A DNA stretch of 64,000 bases from Paraburkholderia dioscoreae (GTDB lineage Bacteria > Pseudomonadota > Gammaproteobacteria > Burkholderiales > Burkholderiaceae), in contig NZ_LR699554.1 in assembly GCF_902459535.1 (NCBI RefSeq), positions 2,790,001-2,854,000 of the forward strand. The letters run 5' to 3'. Of the stretch, positions 51,732 through 60,661 are shown one piece after another. Positions within the stretch are counted from its first letter, which is position 1; each line of letters starts with the position of its first letter. The position numbers and the translations under genes were made by a program. The notes below the pieces were generated by a model that searched no databases, was not told where the DNA came from, and was given only the letters and a program-made list of their open reading frames with translations.

Positions 51732-52325
51732 ATGCGAATACTCATTGTCGGCGCAACGGGCTTGCTCGGCGGCGAAATCGTGAAGCTGCTTGCGCCGGAA
51801 CACGATATCGTCACCGCAAGCCGCAAAGGTTCCGATCTGCACGTGGATCTGTCGAACAAGCCCAGCATCGAATCGATGTACCAGCAAGCCGGCACGTTCG
51901 ACGCGGTGATCTGCGCCGCCGGCGCGGCCAAGTTCGCCCCACTCGCTTCGCTCTCCGACGAAGATTTCTCGTTCAGTCTCGCCAACAAGTTGATGGGCCA
52001 GGTCAATCTGGTGCGGTGCGGCGCGGCCCATGCGTCGCAAGGCGCATGCTTCACGCTGACGAGCGGCGTGCTCGCGCAACAACCAATGGAAGGCAGCGCG
52101 GCCGTCAGCATCGTGAACGCGGGCGTCGAAGCGTTCGCGCGCTCGGCGGCACTCGAATTGCGCGGCAAAGCCCGCGTGAACGTGGTCAGCCCGGGCTGGG
52201 TCGCAGAGACGCTCGAGTCGATGGGCCGCGATCCGGCGCAAGGGGTGCCGGCAGCCCTGGTCGCACAAGCCTACAAGCGCAGCCTGGGCGGCAGCGAGAG
52301 CGGCGAAGTGATCTCGGCCACGTAA
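51732..52325 (+). CDS. Atypical short-chain dehydrogenase lacking the YxxxK pair
   Basis: A 197-residue Rossmann-fold protein. The nucleotide loop is VGATGLLGGE near 6-15, and ICAAGAAKFAPLASL matches the SDR NAG region. The expected Tyr-x3-Lys is replaced: the stretch GSAAVSIVNAGVEAFARSAALEL has Ser and Asn there. It belongs to the short PRK07578-like SDR group; whether it is an active oxidoreductase is open. AGGAGG precedes ATG 51732. It is followed by 12-bp tandem repeats. Confidence 0.8.
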   Translation: MRILIVGATGLLGGEIVKLLAPEHDIVTASRKGSDLHVDLSNKPSIESMYQQAGTFDAVICAAGAAKFAPLASLSDEDFSFSLANKLMGQVNLVRCGAAHASQGACFTLTSGVLAQQPMEGSAAVSIVNAGVEAFARSAALELRGKARVNVVSPGWVAETLESMGRDPAQGVPAALVAQAYKRSLGGSESGEVISAT

Positions 52326-52341
52326 CCGTCGGCGCTTCGGC

Positions 52342-52376
52342 GTTCTTTTCAGCGTTCTTTTCGGCGTTCTTTTCGG
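52342..52376. repeat. Three tandem 12-bp repeats
   Basis: GTTCTTTTCAGC (52342-52353), GTTCTTTTCGGC (52354-52365) and a last partial copy GTTCTTTTCGG (52366-52376) lie 16 bases after the SDR stop. Three copies with one mismatch indicate a recent slippage expansion. No function is known. Confidence 0.85.
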
Positions 52377-52424
52377 ACATCTGAGCATCCGGATCGGACA
52401 ATTTTGCAAACCGTGTTCCGAAGC

Positions 52425-52449
52425 GGTGCACGGCCAATGGCCGTGCACC
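52425..52449. other. Perfect 11-bp inverted repeat upstream of the phosphate transporter gene
   Basis: GGTGCACGGCC-AAT-GGCCGTGCACC forms a perfect 11-bp stem. It is 100 bases after the SDR gene and 83 before the phosphate transporter gene. No T-run follows on either side, so a regulator site or an RNA stem is as likely as a terminator. Confidence 0.5.
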
Positions 52450-52531
52450 TCGGCGCCACGCCCCTGTCATCATTACGACACACAGTCCCCGCAGGATCGG
52501 AAGCTCCGCGACAAACTTTGGGGCTCACGCC

Positions 52532-54118
52532 ATGCCGGAACTTTCGTATCCACAATCAGGCACTGCTAGCGGAAAGGGGCGCAATATCGGCCTCATCATC
52601 TTTCTCGCGGTGATTCTGGTCGGCGCCGTTTATTGCGCCGTGCACTTACTGGATGATTTACAGCCGGTCCGCGAAAGCTCGGCTCTGCCTTATCTGCTGC
52701 TCGGTGTTGCGCTGCTGATCGCGCTGGGTTTCGAATTCGTCAATGGCTTTCACGATACGGCGAACGCGGTCGCGACCGTCATCTACACGCATTCGCTTGC
52801 GCCGAACCTGGCCGTGGTGTGGTCAGGCGGATGGAATTTTCTCGGCGTGCTCACGTCGAGCGGCGCCGTCGCCTTCGGCATCCTGCAGTTGCTGCCCGTC
52901 GAACTGATCTTGCAGGTAGGCAGCAGCGCCGGTTTCGCGATGGTCTTCGCGTTGCTGATCGCCGCGATCATCTGGAACCTCGGCACCTGGTATTTCGGAC
53001 TGCCGTCGTCGAGCTCGCACACGCTGATCGGCTCGATTATCGGCGTCGGCTTGATGAATCAGCTGCTGCACGGCGCCAATGGCACGAGCGGCGTGGACTG
53101 GAATCAGGCGCTCGGCGTCGGCAAGTCGTTGCTGTTTTCGCCGCTGGTGGGCTTTCTCGCGGCAGGCTTGCTGCTGTTGATCCTGAAAGCCGTGGTGCGC
53201 ATTCCCGCGCTGTATGCCGAACCGAAGGGCAAGGAGCCGCCGCCCTTCTGGATTCGCAGCCTGCTGATTCTGACCTGCACGGGCGTCTCGTTCGCGCACG
53301 GCTCGAACGACGGCCAGAAAGGCATGGGCCTCATCATGCTGATCCTGATCGGCACGGTGCCCACGGCTTACGCGCTGAACAAGGCGGTGACGCCAGCGGA
53401 AACGCAGACCTTCCTCGCGGTCGCGCATCAAACCTCGGCGACGCTCGCCAAGTACACCCAGGGCGCCGCACCGTCCGCCAATCCGCGCGCCGACGTCGAG
53501 GCCTATGTCCGCACTCACCAGCTAACGCCCGCCACGTTGCCGGCCTTGCAGCAACTGACCGAGATCATTGCCGGCCAGGTGAGCACGTCGGGATCGATGG
53601 CTGCCGTGCCGCAGGGTCTCGTCGACAACGTGCGCAACAACATGTACGTGGCCTCCGAAGCGATCCGCCTGATGGAGAAAGCCAAACAACCGGCTTTCTC
53701 GGAGGATGACGGCAAGGCGATCGCCAACTTCAAGGCGCAAACGGATCACGCCACCAAGTTCATTCCCACGTGGGTCAAGGTCGCGGTGGCCATTGCGCTC
53801 GGTCTCGGCACGATGGTGGGATGGAAGCGCATTGTCGTGACGGTCGGCGAAAAGATCGGCAAGCAGCATCTGACATACGGACAGGGCGCATCGGCTGAAG
53901 TGGTGGCGATGCTGACGATCGGCGCCGCCGACATGTACGGCCTGCCGGTCTCCACGACGCACGTGCTTTCGTCGGGCGTGGCGGGCGCGATGGCGGCCAA
54001 CGGCTCCGGCCTGCAATGGGGCACCGTGCGCAGCCTGATTCTCGCGTGGGTGCTGACGTTGCCGGCGTCCATCGCACTGGCGGCCGGTTTGTACTGGGTA
54101 TTCCGGGCAGTGTTCTGA
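52532..54118 (+). CDS. Inorganic phosphate transporter, PiT family
   Basis: A 528-residue inner-membrane transporter with about ten hydrophobic segments. Both PiT signature repeats are present: FEFVNGFHDTANAVATVIYTHSL near 70 and SFAHGSNDGQKGMGLI near 255. A long hydrophilic loop lies between (about 290-410). It takes up metal-phosphate with protons. Strong terminators follow, and the PPK2 gene is convergent. Confidence 0.93.
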   Translation: MPELSYPQSGTASGKGRNIGLIIFLAVILVGAVYCAVHLLDDLQPVRESSALPYLLLGVALLIALGFEFVNGFHDTANAVATVIYTHSLAPNLAVVWSGGWNFLGVLTSSGAVAFGILQLLPVELILQVGSSAGFAMVFALLIAAIIWNLGTWYFGLPSSSSHTLIGSIIGVGLMNQLLHGANGTSGVDWNQALGVGKSLLFSPLVGFLAAGLLLLILKAVVRIPALYAEPKGKEPPPFWIRSLLILTCTGVSFAHGSNDGQKGMGLIMLILIGTVPTAYALNKAVTPAETQTFLAVAHQTSATLAKYTQGAAPSANPRADVEAYVRTHQLTPATLPALQQLTEIIAGQVSTSGSMAAVPQGLVDNVRNNMYVASEAIRLMEKAKQPAFSEDDGKAIANFKAQTDHATKFIPTWVKVAVAIALGLGTMVGWKRIVVTVGEKIGKQHLTYGQGASAEVVAMLTIGAADMYGLPVSTTHVLSSGVAGAMAANGSGLQWGTVRSLILAWVLTLPASIALAAGLYWVFRAVF

Positions 54119-54123
54119 ATCCG

Positions 54124-54155
54124 CGCCACGGCCGGTTCCGGAACCGGCCGTGGCG
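54124..54155. other. Perfect 32-bp palindrome after the phosphate transporter gene
   Basis: Bases 54124-54139 pair with 54140-54155 without a mismatch (16-bp arms, no loop). It directly precedes the second, T-rich terminator hairpin. It may aid termination or be a cruciform-prone site. Confidence 0.7.
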
Positions 54156-54156
54156 T

Positions 54157-54193
54157 AAAAAAAGCGCGGCTCGTTTGCGACCGCGCTTTTTTT
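54157..54193. terminator. Bidirectional terminator between pit and ppk2
   Basis: AAAAAAAGCGCGG (54157-54169) pairs exactly with CCGCGCTTTTTTT (54181-54193) over an 11-base loop. A-run and T-run at either end make it work in both directions for two convergent genes. Confidence 0.9.
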
Positions 54194-54215
54194 CACTGAC
54201 TCGCACGCAAGCCAG

Positions 54216-55142
54216 TCAATACACCTCTGGCACGATCATCGACGATGGCACCGGCTGGCGGCTGTATTCGTCGTGGTAAACGCGCGCGGGCAGTTCGATC
54301 TGCGAGTGCTCGATCTCGTGATACGGCACCTGGCTCAGCATGTGATGAATGCAGTTCAGGCGCGCGCGTTTCTTGTCGACCGCCTGCACGACCCACCACG
54401 GCGCTTCCGGAATATGCGAGCGCTGCAACATCACTTCCTTGGCCTGCGTATAGGCCTCCCAGCGGCGCCGGCTTTCGAGATCCATCGGGCTCAGCTTCCA
54501 CTGCTTGAGCGGGTCGTGAATACGGTTCTGAAAGCGGATTTCCTGTTCTTCGTCGGTAATCGAAAACCAGTACTTGAGAATCTGCACGCCGCTTCGCGCC
54601 AGCATTTTTTCGAATTCCGGCACCGAGCGGAAGAACTCTTCGTACTCTTCGTCGCTGCAAAAATTCATCACGCGCTCCACGCCCGCGCGGTTGTACCAGC
54701 TGCGATCGAACAGCACCATTTCGCCGCCAGCCGGCAAATGCGACACATAACGCTGGAAATACCATTGCGTGCGTTCGCGATTGTTCGGCGCGGGCAGCGC
54801 CGCCACGCGGCATACCCGCGGATTGAGCCGTTGCGTGATGCGTTTGATCGCGCCGCCCTTGCCGGCCGCATCGCGCCCCTCGAAAATGACCACGAGGCGG
54901 TGGCCGGTCTGCACGATCCAGTCCTGCAGCTTGACGAGTTCGCCCTGGAGCCGGAACAGCTCGCGGAAGTACATCTTGCGAGCCTCGCGATGCTCAGGCG
55001 TGAAACCCTCCGCGCCGTCGATGATGCGGTCGTCGACCTCCATCTCGAGCTCTTCGTCATAGGCGTCGATCAGATCCTCTTCGAAACGGCGCTGCCGCTC
55101 TGCCATCAATTCGGCTTCAGGTCTCGGATCCTGCTCTTTCAT
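54216..55142 (-). CDS. Polyphosphate kinase 2 (PPK2)
   Basis: A 308-residue PPK2-family enzyme. Walker A reads EGRDAAGKGGAIKRI, Walker B FDRSWYNRAGVERVM, and FEKMLARSGVQILKYWFSI follows. It moves phosphate between polyphosphate and nucleoside mono- or diphosphates. It is single-domain. GGAGAG precedes ATG 55142. The convergent phosphate transporter gene and the nearby CHAD gene suggest a phosphate/polyphosphate neighbourhood. Confidence 0.93.
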   Translation of the reverse strand: MKEQDPRPEAELMAERQRRFEEDLIDAYDEELEMEVDDRIIDGAEGFTPEHREARKMYFRELFRLQGELVKLQDWIVQTGHRLVVIFEGRDAAGKGGAIKRITQRLNPRVCRVAALPAPNNRERTQWYFQRYVSHLPAGGEMVLFDRSWYNRAGVERVMNFCSDEEYEEFFRSVPEFEKMLARSGVQILKYWFSITDEEQEIRFQNRIHDPLKQWKLSPMDLESRRRWEAYTQAKEVMLQRSHIPEAPWWVVQAVDKKRARLNCIHHMLSQVPYHEIEHSQIELPARVYHDEYSRQPVPSSMIVPEVY

Positions 55143-55295
55143 TGGGACTCTCCTGGCAACGGAAATGGTTAGGCGCACGGCGTGAAGCGCGACGCGGACG
55201 CGCTCGATTATCGAAGCGGCAGGTGTCAGCCGTGTTACCGGCACGGTCTGCGCCTTTAGACATTCATGATAGCGAGTTTATGCGGCCACCCGGCA

Positions 55296-55694
55296 CTACC
55301 GCAACGGTTTCGCGAAACTGATTTCGTGGCCGTCCGGATCCGTGATGTGGAAATAGCGCTCGCCCCACGGCGCGTCGGACGGCTCGAACGACGGCTTCAG
55401 CCCCGCCGCCAGCGCCTTGCGGTAAAGCGCGTCGACGTCGGATACATAGAGGATCACGCGGCCCCACCAGGCGACCGGCGCTCGCGCGTCCACGATCAGG
55501 TTCAGATACGAATCGCCGAAGGCAAACGATGTAAATGCCTCCTGCGGGCCGCCGAACTTTATCGGGAAGCCGAGCGCTTCATAAAACAGCACGGCGCGCG
55601 GCATATCATGGGTGGCAAGCGTGATGGCGCTGATCGATTCGATGCGCGGTTCGGTGGGCCCGTTCGCAGAGGCTGGCGTGGCGGGTGAGTTCAT
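55296..55694 (-). CDS. VOC-family (glyoxalase-like) protein
   Basis: A 132-residue single VOC module: ITLATHDMPRAVLFYEALGF at the start, LNLIVDARAPVAWWGRVILYVSDVDALYRKALA, and YFHITDPDGHEISFAKPL at the end. Such proteins bind a metal and act as isomerases, dioxygenases or resistance proteins. The substrate is unknown. AAGGAGA eight bases before ATG 55694 sets the start. It is next to, but not clearly in one unit with, the PPK2 gene. Confidence 0.85.
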   Translation of the reverse strand: MNSPATPASANGPTEPRIESISAITLATHDMPRAVLFYEALGFPIKFGGPQEAFTSFAFGDSYLNLIVDARAPVAWWGRVILYVSDVDALYRKALAAGLKPSFEPSDAPWGERYFHITDPDGHEISFAKPLR

Positions 55695-55899
55695 GGCGGC
55701 TGTCTCCTTGGCATGACGGGCATCTTGTCCAGCAGGGTATAGGCCGCGCGGTCGAACGCGGCGCTTCGAGCCGGGCCGGGCGGGCACGGGCTTCAGAAAG
55801 TGTCTCACGGGCCGCGCCGCCGCAACTCGCGCCGCCCACGGCCCTTGAAAACTTTAGCGACGCCCCGCATCTGCGATTCCGTTTATCCGGAGCATCGCC

Positions 55900-56943
55900 A
55901 TGGGAAGCCGCCCACGCTTCATCGATGACCTGTCGCGCGCCGCATCCGACGCCCCCGGGCCCGAAATACTCAACCCTTTAGCCGACGACGCCTTGCTCGA
56001 CGCCTATTCCCGCACCGTGATCGGCGCGCTGGAACGGGTTCAGCAGGCCGTCGCCTTCATTTCCGTCGAACGCCGACTGCCCGGCGCCCCGTCCGGCCAC
56101 GCACGCGGCACGCGCAGCGGCACCGGCTCGGGCTTTCTGTTCACGCCCGACGGCTACCTGCTGACCAATAGCCACGTCGTGCACGGCGCCACCCATATCG
56201 AAGTGACGCTCGCCGACGGCGCGAAATTCGACGCCGATCTGGTTGGTGACGATCCCGGCAGCGATCTGGCCGTCTTGCGGATCGGCTCTCCCGAGCCGTT
56301 GCCGCACGTCGAACTCGGCGAGTCCTCGAAGCTGCGCGTCGGGCAGATCGCGATTGCGGTCGGCAATCCGCTCGGCCTCGCGCAAACCGTGACGACAGGC
56401 GTGGTCTCGGCGCTCGGCCGCTCGCTGCGTTCGAATTCGGGCCGCATGATCTACGACGTGATCCAGACCGACGCCGCGCTCAATCCCGGCAATTCGGGTG
56501 GTCCGCTGATCAATTCGGCGGGCCAGGTGATCGGCGTGAACACCGCGATCATTCCGGGCGCGCAGGCCATCTGCTTTGCCACGGCCATCGACACGGCCAA
56601 GTGGGTCATCATGCAGCTCTTCGCGCATGGCCGCGTGCGGCGGGCCTATATCGGCGTGGCGGGGACCACTACGCCGCTGTCGCGCCGCGTGCAGCGCTAT
56701 TTCGGCTTGAGCTCGCAAAGCGGCGTGCGCGTCATGGAGATCGTCAAAGGCAGCCCGGCCGCGCTCGGCGGCTTGCGTACCGACGATACGATCATCGCGA
56801 TCGATACGCAGGCCGTGCAGGACGTGGACGGTCTGCAACGCACGCTGGACGCGTCGCGTATCGACAAGCCCGTCGACGTGACGGTACTGCGCGGCGCGCA
56901 GCGGCTCGAATTGACGCTGACGCCGGTCGAACAGGCAAGCTGA
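55900..56943 (+). CDS. HtrA-like S1C serine protease with PDZ domain
   Basis: A 347-residue trypsin-like protease. The catalytic triad is His92 (TNSHVVHG), Asp122 (PGSDLAVLR) and Ser199 (NPGNSGGPLIN). A single C-terminal PDZ domain covers about 250-340 (VMEIVKGSPAALGGLRTDDTIIAID). Unlike DegP or DegS, the N-terminus (MGSRPRFIDDLSRAASD) shows no signal peptide or membrane anchor, so it may be cytosolic. A strong terminator follows. Confidence 0.9.
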   Translation: MGSRPRFIDDLSRAASDAPGPEILNPLADDALLDAYSRTVIGALERVQQAVAFISVERRLPGAPSGHARGTRSGTGSGFLFTPDGYLLTNSHVVHGATHIEVTLADGAKFDADLVGDDPGSDLAVLRIGSPEPLPHVELGESSKLRVGQIAIAVGNPLGLAQTVTTGVVSALGRSLRSNSGRMIYDVIQTDAALNPGNSGGPLINSAGQVIGVNTAIIPGAQAICFATAIDTAKWVIMQLFAHGRVRRAYIGVAGTTTPLSRRVQRYFGLSSQSGVRVMEIVKGSPAALGGLRTDDTIIAIDTQAVQDVDGLQRTLDASRIDKPVDVTVLRGAQRLELTLTPVEQAS

Positions 56944-56977
56944 TGTAACGGCAATGGGCGTGCTTCGGGAGCAGAAA

Positions 56978-57009
56978 AAAGCCTCGCGTTCGGTTGAACG
57001 CGAGGCTTT
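56978..57009. terminator. Bidirectional terminator between htrA-like and ggt
   Basis: An 11-bp perfect stem (56981-56991 with 56996-57006) has a GGTT loop and is flanked by AAA and TTT, with a longer A-run on the left. It serves two convergent genes. Confidence 0.88.
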
Positions 57010-57074
57010 CTGTTTTCTGTTGACAGCGGTCCGGGACGACACGAGAAACACCGCCCGACTCCCGACAAACACGC

Positions 57075-58808
57075 TTACTGGATCACACGTGTCACACCAC
57101 GGCCACGCGGATCGGCTGCGGCCTCCGGCGTGTCGCCGTTGACCTTGATCGCCTGAATATCGCCGCTGAAATCCTGCCCCTTCAGCGTGTAGCCCTTGGC
57201 TTCGATCTGCCTGGCGAGTTCGCCGTCGATCGGCTTGTACGGTTCCCAGAAAATCGTGTTCGGCGGCAACAGTTGATGATGGAAGCGCATCGCGGCGACA
57301 GCCTGCGGCAGCGGCATGTTGTAGTCGTAGACGTTGTTGATCACCTGAAAGATCGACGTGAAGATGCGCGAGCCGCCCGGCGTGCCGATCACGAGCGATA
57401 CCTTGCCGTCCTTCGTCAGAATGGTCGGGCTCATCGAGGAGAGCGGTCGCTTCTTCGGTTCGATCGAGTTCGCATCGCTGCCCACCACGCCGAACATATT
57501 CGCGACGCCCGGCTTCGCGGAGAAGTCGTCCATCTCGTCATTCAGCACGATGCCCGTACGGTCGGCCACCACGCCCGAACCGAAATAGCCGTTGATGGTG
57601 TACGTATTCGACACGGCGTTGCCCCACTTGTCGATCACCGAAAAATGCGTGGTTTCCGCTTTCTCCGGCATCGACGTGCCAAGGCCGGCCTGAACGCTCT
57701 TCGTGTCCGAAGGCGCATTCGGATTCACTTCGGCGGCGCGCCTGGCAATATAGGCGTCGTCGGTCAACTGGGCGACCGGCACCTTGTAGAAGTCGGGGTC
57801 GCCGAGGTACTGCGCGCGATCGGCGAACACGCGCTTTTCTATCTCCGCGATCAAATGCACGTATTGCGCGGAATTCGGCGTGACGTCCTTGAAGTCGGGC
57901 GCAAGGTCGGCCTTCATTTTCAGCAGTTGCACGAGACCGATACCACCCGAGCTCGGCGGCGGCGCCGTGTAGACGCGATAGCCGTTCCAGTCCGCCTCGA
58001 CCGGCTCACGCCAGACTGCTTTGTACTGCTGCAGATCGGCCTTGGTGATGAGGCCGTGACCGCGCATGGACGCGGCGATCAGATCGGCCGTCTTGCCCTG
58101 ATAGAAGTCTTTGGCGCCTTGATCGGAAATGCGCTGCAGCACAACCGCAAGATCCGGTTGCCTGAAATTGACGCCCTGCTTCAGATTGCCGAAGTAGGCA
58201 TCGAAGTTGGTCTTGCCGGCGAAGTCTTTCGCGGCATCGTCGCGGCGTTCCTGCAGTTGCTGGCTGACCTCGAAACCGTCGCGTGCGTAGTGGATGGCCG
58301 GTGCGAGCACCTGCTTCCACTTGAGCTTGCCGAAGCGGCGCTGCGCCTGCCACATGCCGTCGACCGTGCCCGGCACGCCCACCGCGCGGTAGCCGAACAG
58401 GCTCATGCCTTTAATGACTTCGCCCTTGTCGTCGAGATACATGTTTCTGGTTGCGGCCAGCGGCGCGCGCTCGCGGTAGTCGAGAAAATACGGTTTGCCG
58501 TCCACGTAGAGCGTCATGAACCCGCCGCCGCCGATGTTGCCCGCTTCCGGATAGGTCACGGCAAGCGTGAAGGCAATGGCTACGGCTGCGTCGACGGCGT
58601 TGCCGCCTTCCTTGAAAATCTGCTCGGCGGCATCGGCGCTGTATTTGTCGGCCACCGCGATCGCGGAAGCGGTGAGTACCGCGGGCTGCGCTTTCGCGGG
58701 CGGCTTCGCGAGTGCGGGCGTGGCCTCGAGAAAAGCGCTTGAAACAGAGACGAGTGCGACCAGCGCGAATCCGCTGACCGACGATTTAGCGTTGCGAAAC
58801 AACTTCAT
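57075..58808 (-). CDS. ggt: Gamma-glutamyltransferase
   Basis: A 577-residue periplasmic enzyme. The start MKLFRNAKSSVSGFALVALVSVSSAFLEATPALA is a signal peptide. The catalytic Thr is in KAETTHFSVIDKWGNAVSNTYT, where the precursor cleaves itself into two chains. GIVLNDEMDDFSAKPG and PLSSMSPTI complete the family motifs. It transfers or hydrolyses gamma-glutamyl groups of glutathione. GGGGGA before ATG 58808 fits; the upstream TTG is less likely. Confidence 0.93.
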   Translation of the reverse strand: MKLFRNAKSSVSGFALVALVSVSSAFLEATPALAKPPAKAQPAVLTASAIAVADKYSADAAEQIFKEGGNAVDAAVAIAFTLAVTYPEAGNIGGGGFMTLYVDGKPYFLDYRERAPLAATRNMYLDDKGEVIKGMSLFGYRAVGVPGTVDGMWQAQRRFGKLKWKQVLAPAIHYARDGFEVSQQLQERRDDAAKDFAGKTNFDAYFGNLKQGVNFRQPDLAVVLQRISDQGAKDFYQGKTADLIAASMRGHGLITKADLQQYKAVWREPVEADWNGYRVYTAPPPSSGGIGLVQLLKMKADLAPDFKDVTPNSAQYVHLIAEIEKRVFADRAQYLGDPDFYKVPVAQLTDDAYIARRAAEVNPNAPSDTKSVQAGLGTSMPEKAETTHFSVIDKWGNAVSNTYTINGYFGSGVVADRTGIVLNDEMDDFSAKPGVANMFGVVGSDANSIEPKKRPLSSMSPTILTKDGKVSLVIGTPGGSRIFTSIFQVINNVYDYNMPLPQAVAAMRFHHQLLPPNTIFWEPYKPIDGELARQIEAKGYTLKGQDFSGDIQAIKVNGDTPEAAADPRGRGVTRVIQ

Positions 58809-59027
58809 TGCCAATCCCCCAGGACGACTTTCATCTGATAATTACAGGCTCTGTCATGGGCTTATAGCACGTGAACCGCTCGCTTGCGAAGCCGCTACTT
58901 GTCGTAGGGTCCATGTTGCGGCACACAAAAAACGCCGGTTCGGCGGCACGGAAATCGCGCTCGAAACACCCGAGACAGGCGTGTTCAGCAAGACGCATGC
59001 CGCGCTGCGAAGTGCAGCATGCGCGCT

Positions 59028-60488
59028 TCACGCGCGGCCGCGGCTGCCGCGCGCAATCTCGTCGCCGGCGCCGTGCGGCAGCCGCGCGGTGACGGGAATC
59101 GACATGAACGAGAACAGGCCGACCACGAGAAAAGCCGGCCAGAAGTCCGAGAACACGATAGCGGAATGACCCTGCACGTTATGCGAAATTTGCAGCACGA
59201 TGCCCGCGATCGTCACACCGAGGCCCAGCGAAATCTGCTGGATCACACTCGCCACGCTCGTCGCACGGCCGACGTCGCGACTCGGAATGTCCGCGTACGC
59301 GAGCGTATTCAACGACGTGAACTGAAGCGACGGAAAGACGCCGCCGAACAGCACGACACACCAGATCAGCCAGTGCGGCGTGCCGGGAAAGAACAGACCG
59401 TACACGGCAATGGCGAGGCCCGCGCAACCCGCGTTGAACATCAGCACGGTACGGAAACCGAAGCGCTCGAGAATACGCGACGCCGCCGCCTTCATGAAGA
59501 TCGAGCCGAACGCGGACGCGCAGGTGATCGCTCCCGACTTGAACGCCGTCATGCCGAGGCCTTCCTGCAACGCGAGCGGCAACAGAAACGGCACGGCTCC
59601 GAGACCGATACGAAATAGCGAGCCGCCCACCACGCTCGCGTGAAAACTCGGAATGCGCAGCAAGCGCAGATCGAGCACAGGCAATTCGACACGATTCGCG
59701 TACAGCACGTATAGCGTCAGTAACACCACGCCGGCCACGCACATGCCGACCGACACCGTGTTCGATACCAACTCGCCGCCCACCAGCGAAAGCCCGAGCA
59801 TGAATAGCGACGCCCCACTCGCAGACAACGCGAAGCCGGTCCAGTCGAGCCGGCCCGGATGCGCCTCGCGCACATTGGCAATATGCTTGTTCGCCAACCA
59901 GATTCCCAGCAGGCCGATCGGAATGTTGACGAAGAAGATCAGACGCCAATGCAGATACGTGGTGATGAAACCGCCCAGCGGCGGCCCGACCACGGGCCCG
60001 AGCAAGGCCGGCACGGTCAGATAGTTGACCGCGCGGATGAAGTCGGATTTCGGCACCGAACGGAAAATGATGATGCGGCCCACCGGCACCATCATCGCGC
60101 CGCCAATGCCTTGCACGAAGCGCGCAACCACGAAGGTGCCGAGCGACGTGGAGGCCGCGCACATCAGCGAGCCGGCCATGAAAACGCCGATAGCCGTGCG
60201 AAACACCGTGCGCGAACCGAAGCGGTCAGCCACCCAGCCGCAGATAGGAATGAAGACGCCGAGGCCGATGACATAGGCCGTCACAGCGAGCTTGAGTGTG
60301 ATGGGATCCTGGCCGAGATCGCGCGCCAGAACCGGCAGCGACGTCACGATGACCGTGCCGTCCACGTTTTCCATGAACATGGCGCACGCGACGATCAGCG
60401 GAACAATGAAAGTGCCTAAAGCAAGAGGCATTGGCAGGACGACGGGCTGCAAGGCCGTCGGCGTAAAGCGTCGATTATGGCATCGCAT
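59028..60488 (-). CDS. MFS transporter, DHA2 (EmrB/QacA) family
   Basis: An inner-membrane drug/proton antiporter of about 470-490 residues with 14 likely membrane segments. Signatures are MENVDGTVIVTSLPVLARDLG at the N-terminus, GWVADRFGSRTVF, VGRIIIFRSVPKSD and LGPVVGPPLGGFI (DHA2 motif C). The start is uncertain: ATG 60488 and ATG 60431 (MPLALGTFIV) are both in frame and neither has a strong ribosome site. Substrate unknown. It is convergent to nothing and lies between ggt and a terminator. Confidence 0.87.
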   Translation of the reverse strand: MRCHNRRFTPTALQPVVLPMPLALGTFIVPLIVACAMFMENVDGTVIVTSLPVLARDLGQDPITLKLAVTAYVIGLGVFIPICGWVADRFGSRTVFRTAIGVFMAGSLMCAASTSLGTFVVARFVQGIGGAMMVPVGRIIIFRSVPKSDFIRAVNYLTVPALLGPVVGPPLGGFITTYLHWRLIFFVNIPIGLLGIWLANKHIANVREAHPGRLDWTGFALSASGASLFMLGLSLVGGELVSNTVSVGMCVAGVVLLTLYVLYANRVELPVLDLRLLRIPSFHASVVGGSLFRIGLGAVPFLLPLALQEGLGMTAFKSGAITCASAFGSIFMKAAASRILERFGFRTVLMFNAGCAGLAIAVYGLFFPGTPHWLIWCVVLFGGVFPSLQFTSLNTLAYADIPSRDVGRATSVASVIQQISLGLGVTIAGIVLQISHNVQGHSAIVFSDFWPAFLVVGLFSFMSIPVTARLPHGAGDEIARGSRGRA

Positions 60489-60594
60489 CGGCAACGGATG
60501 TTGTGGCGCGAGGTCATTTCAGACGTGTGCGTACGTGCTGATTGAGCACGTGCAACGAAGCAGCAGGGCACGCGAAGCTGCGGGGGAGAGGCGG

Positions 60595-60629
60595 AAAAAG
60601 CCTGGGCCGGCATTCAGCCGGCCCAGGCT
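60595..60629 (-). terminator. Terminator of the CDP-alcohol lipid operon
   Basis: AGCCTGGGCCGGC (60599-60611) pairs with GCCGGCCCAGGCT (60617-60629) over the loop ATTCA. On the minus strand TTTTT follows. It lies 33 bases beyond the nucleotidyltransferase stop. Confidence 0.9.
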
Positions 60630-60661
60630 CTGATACGTCAGCGAAGATGCTGCGGCAAGAC

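Noticed and set aside
52186..52473. Minus-strand frame with Lys-Asn-Ala-Glu repeats
   Set aside because: It overlaps the SDR gene and results from the 12-bp tandem repeats; no ribosome site or family support.
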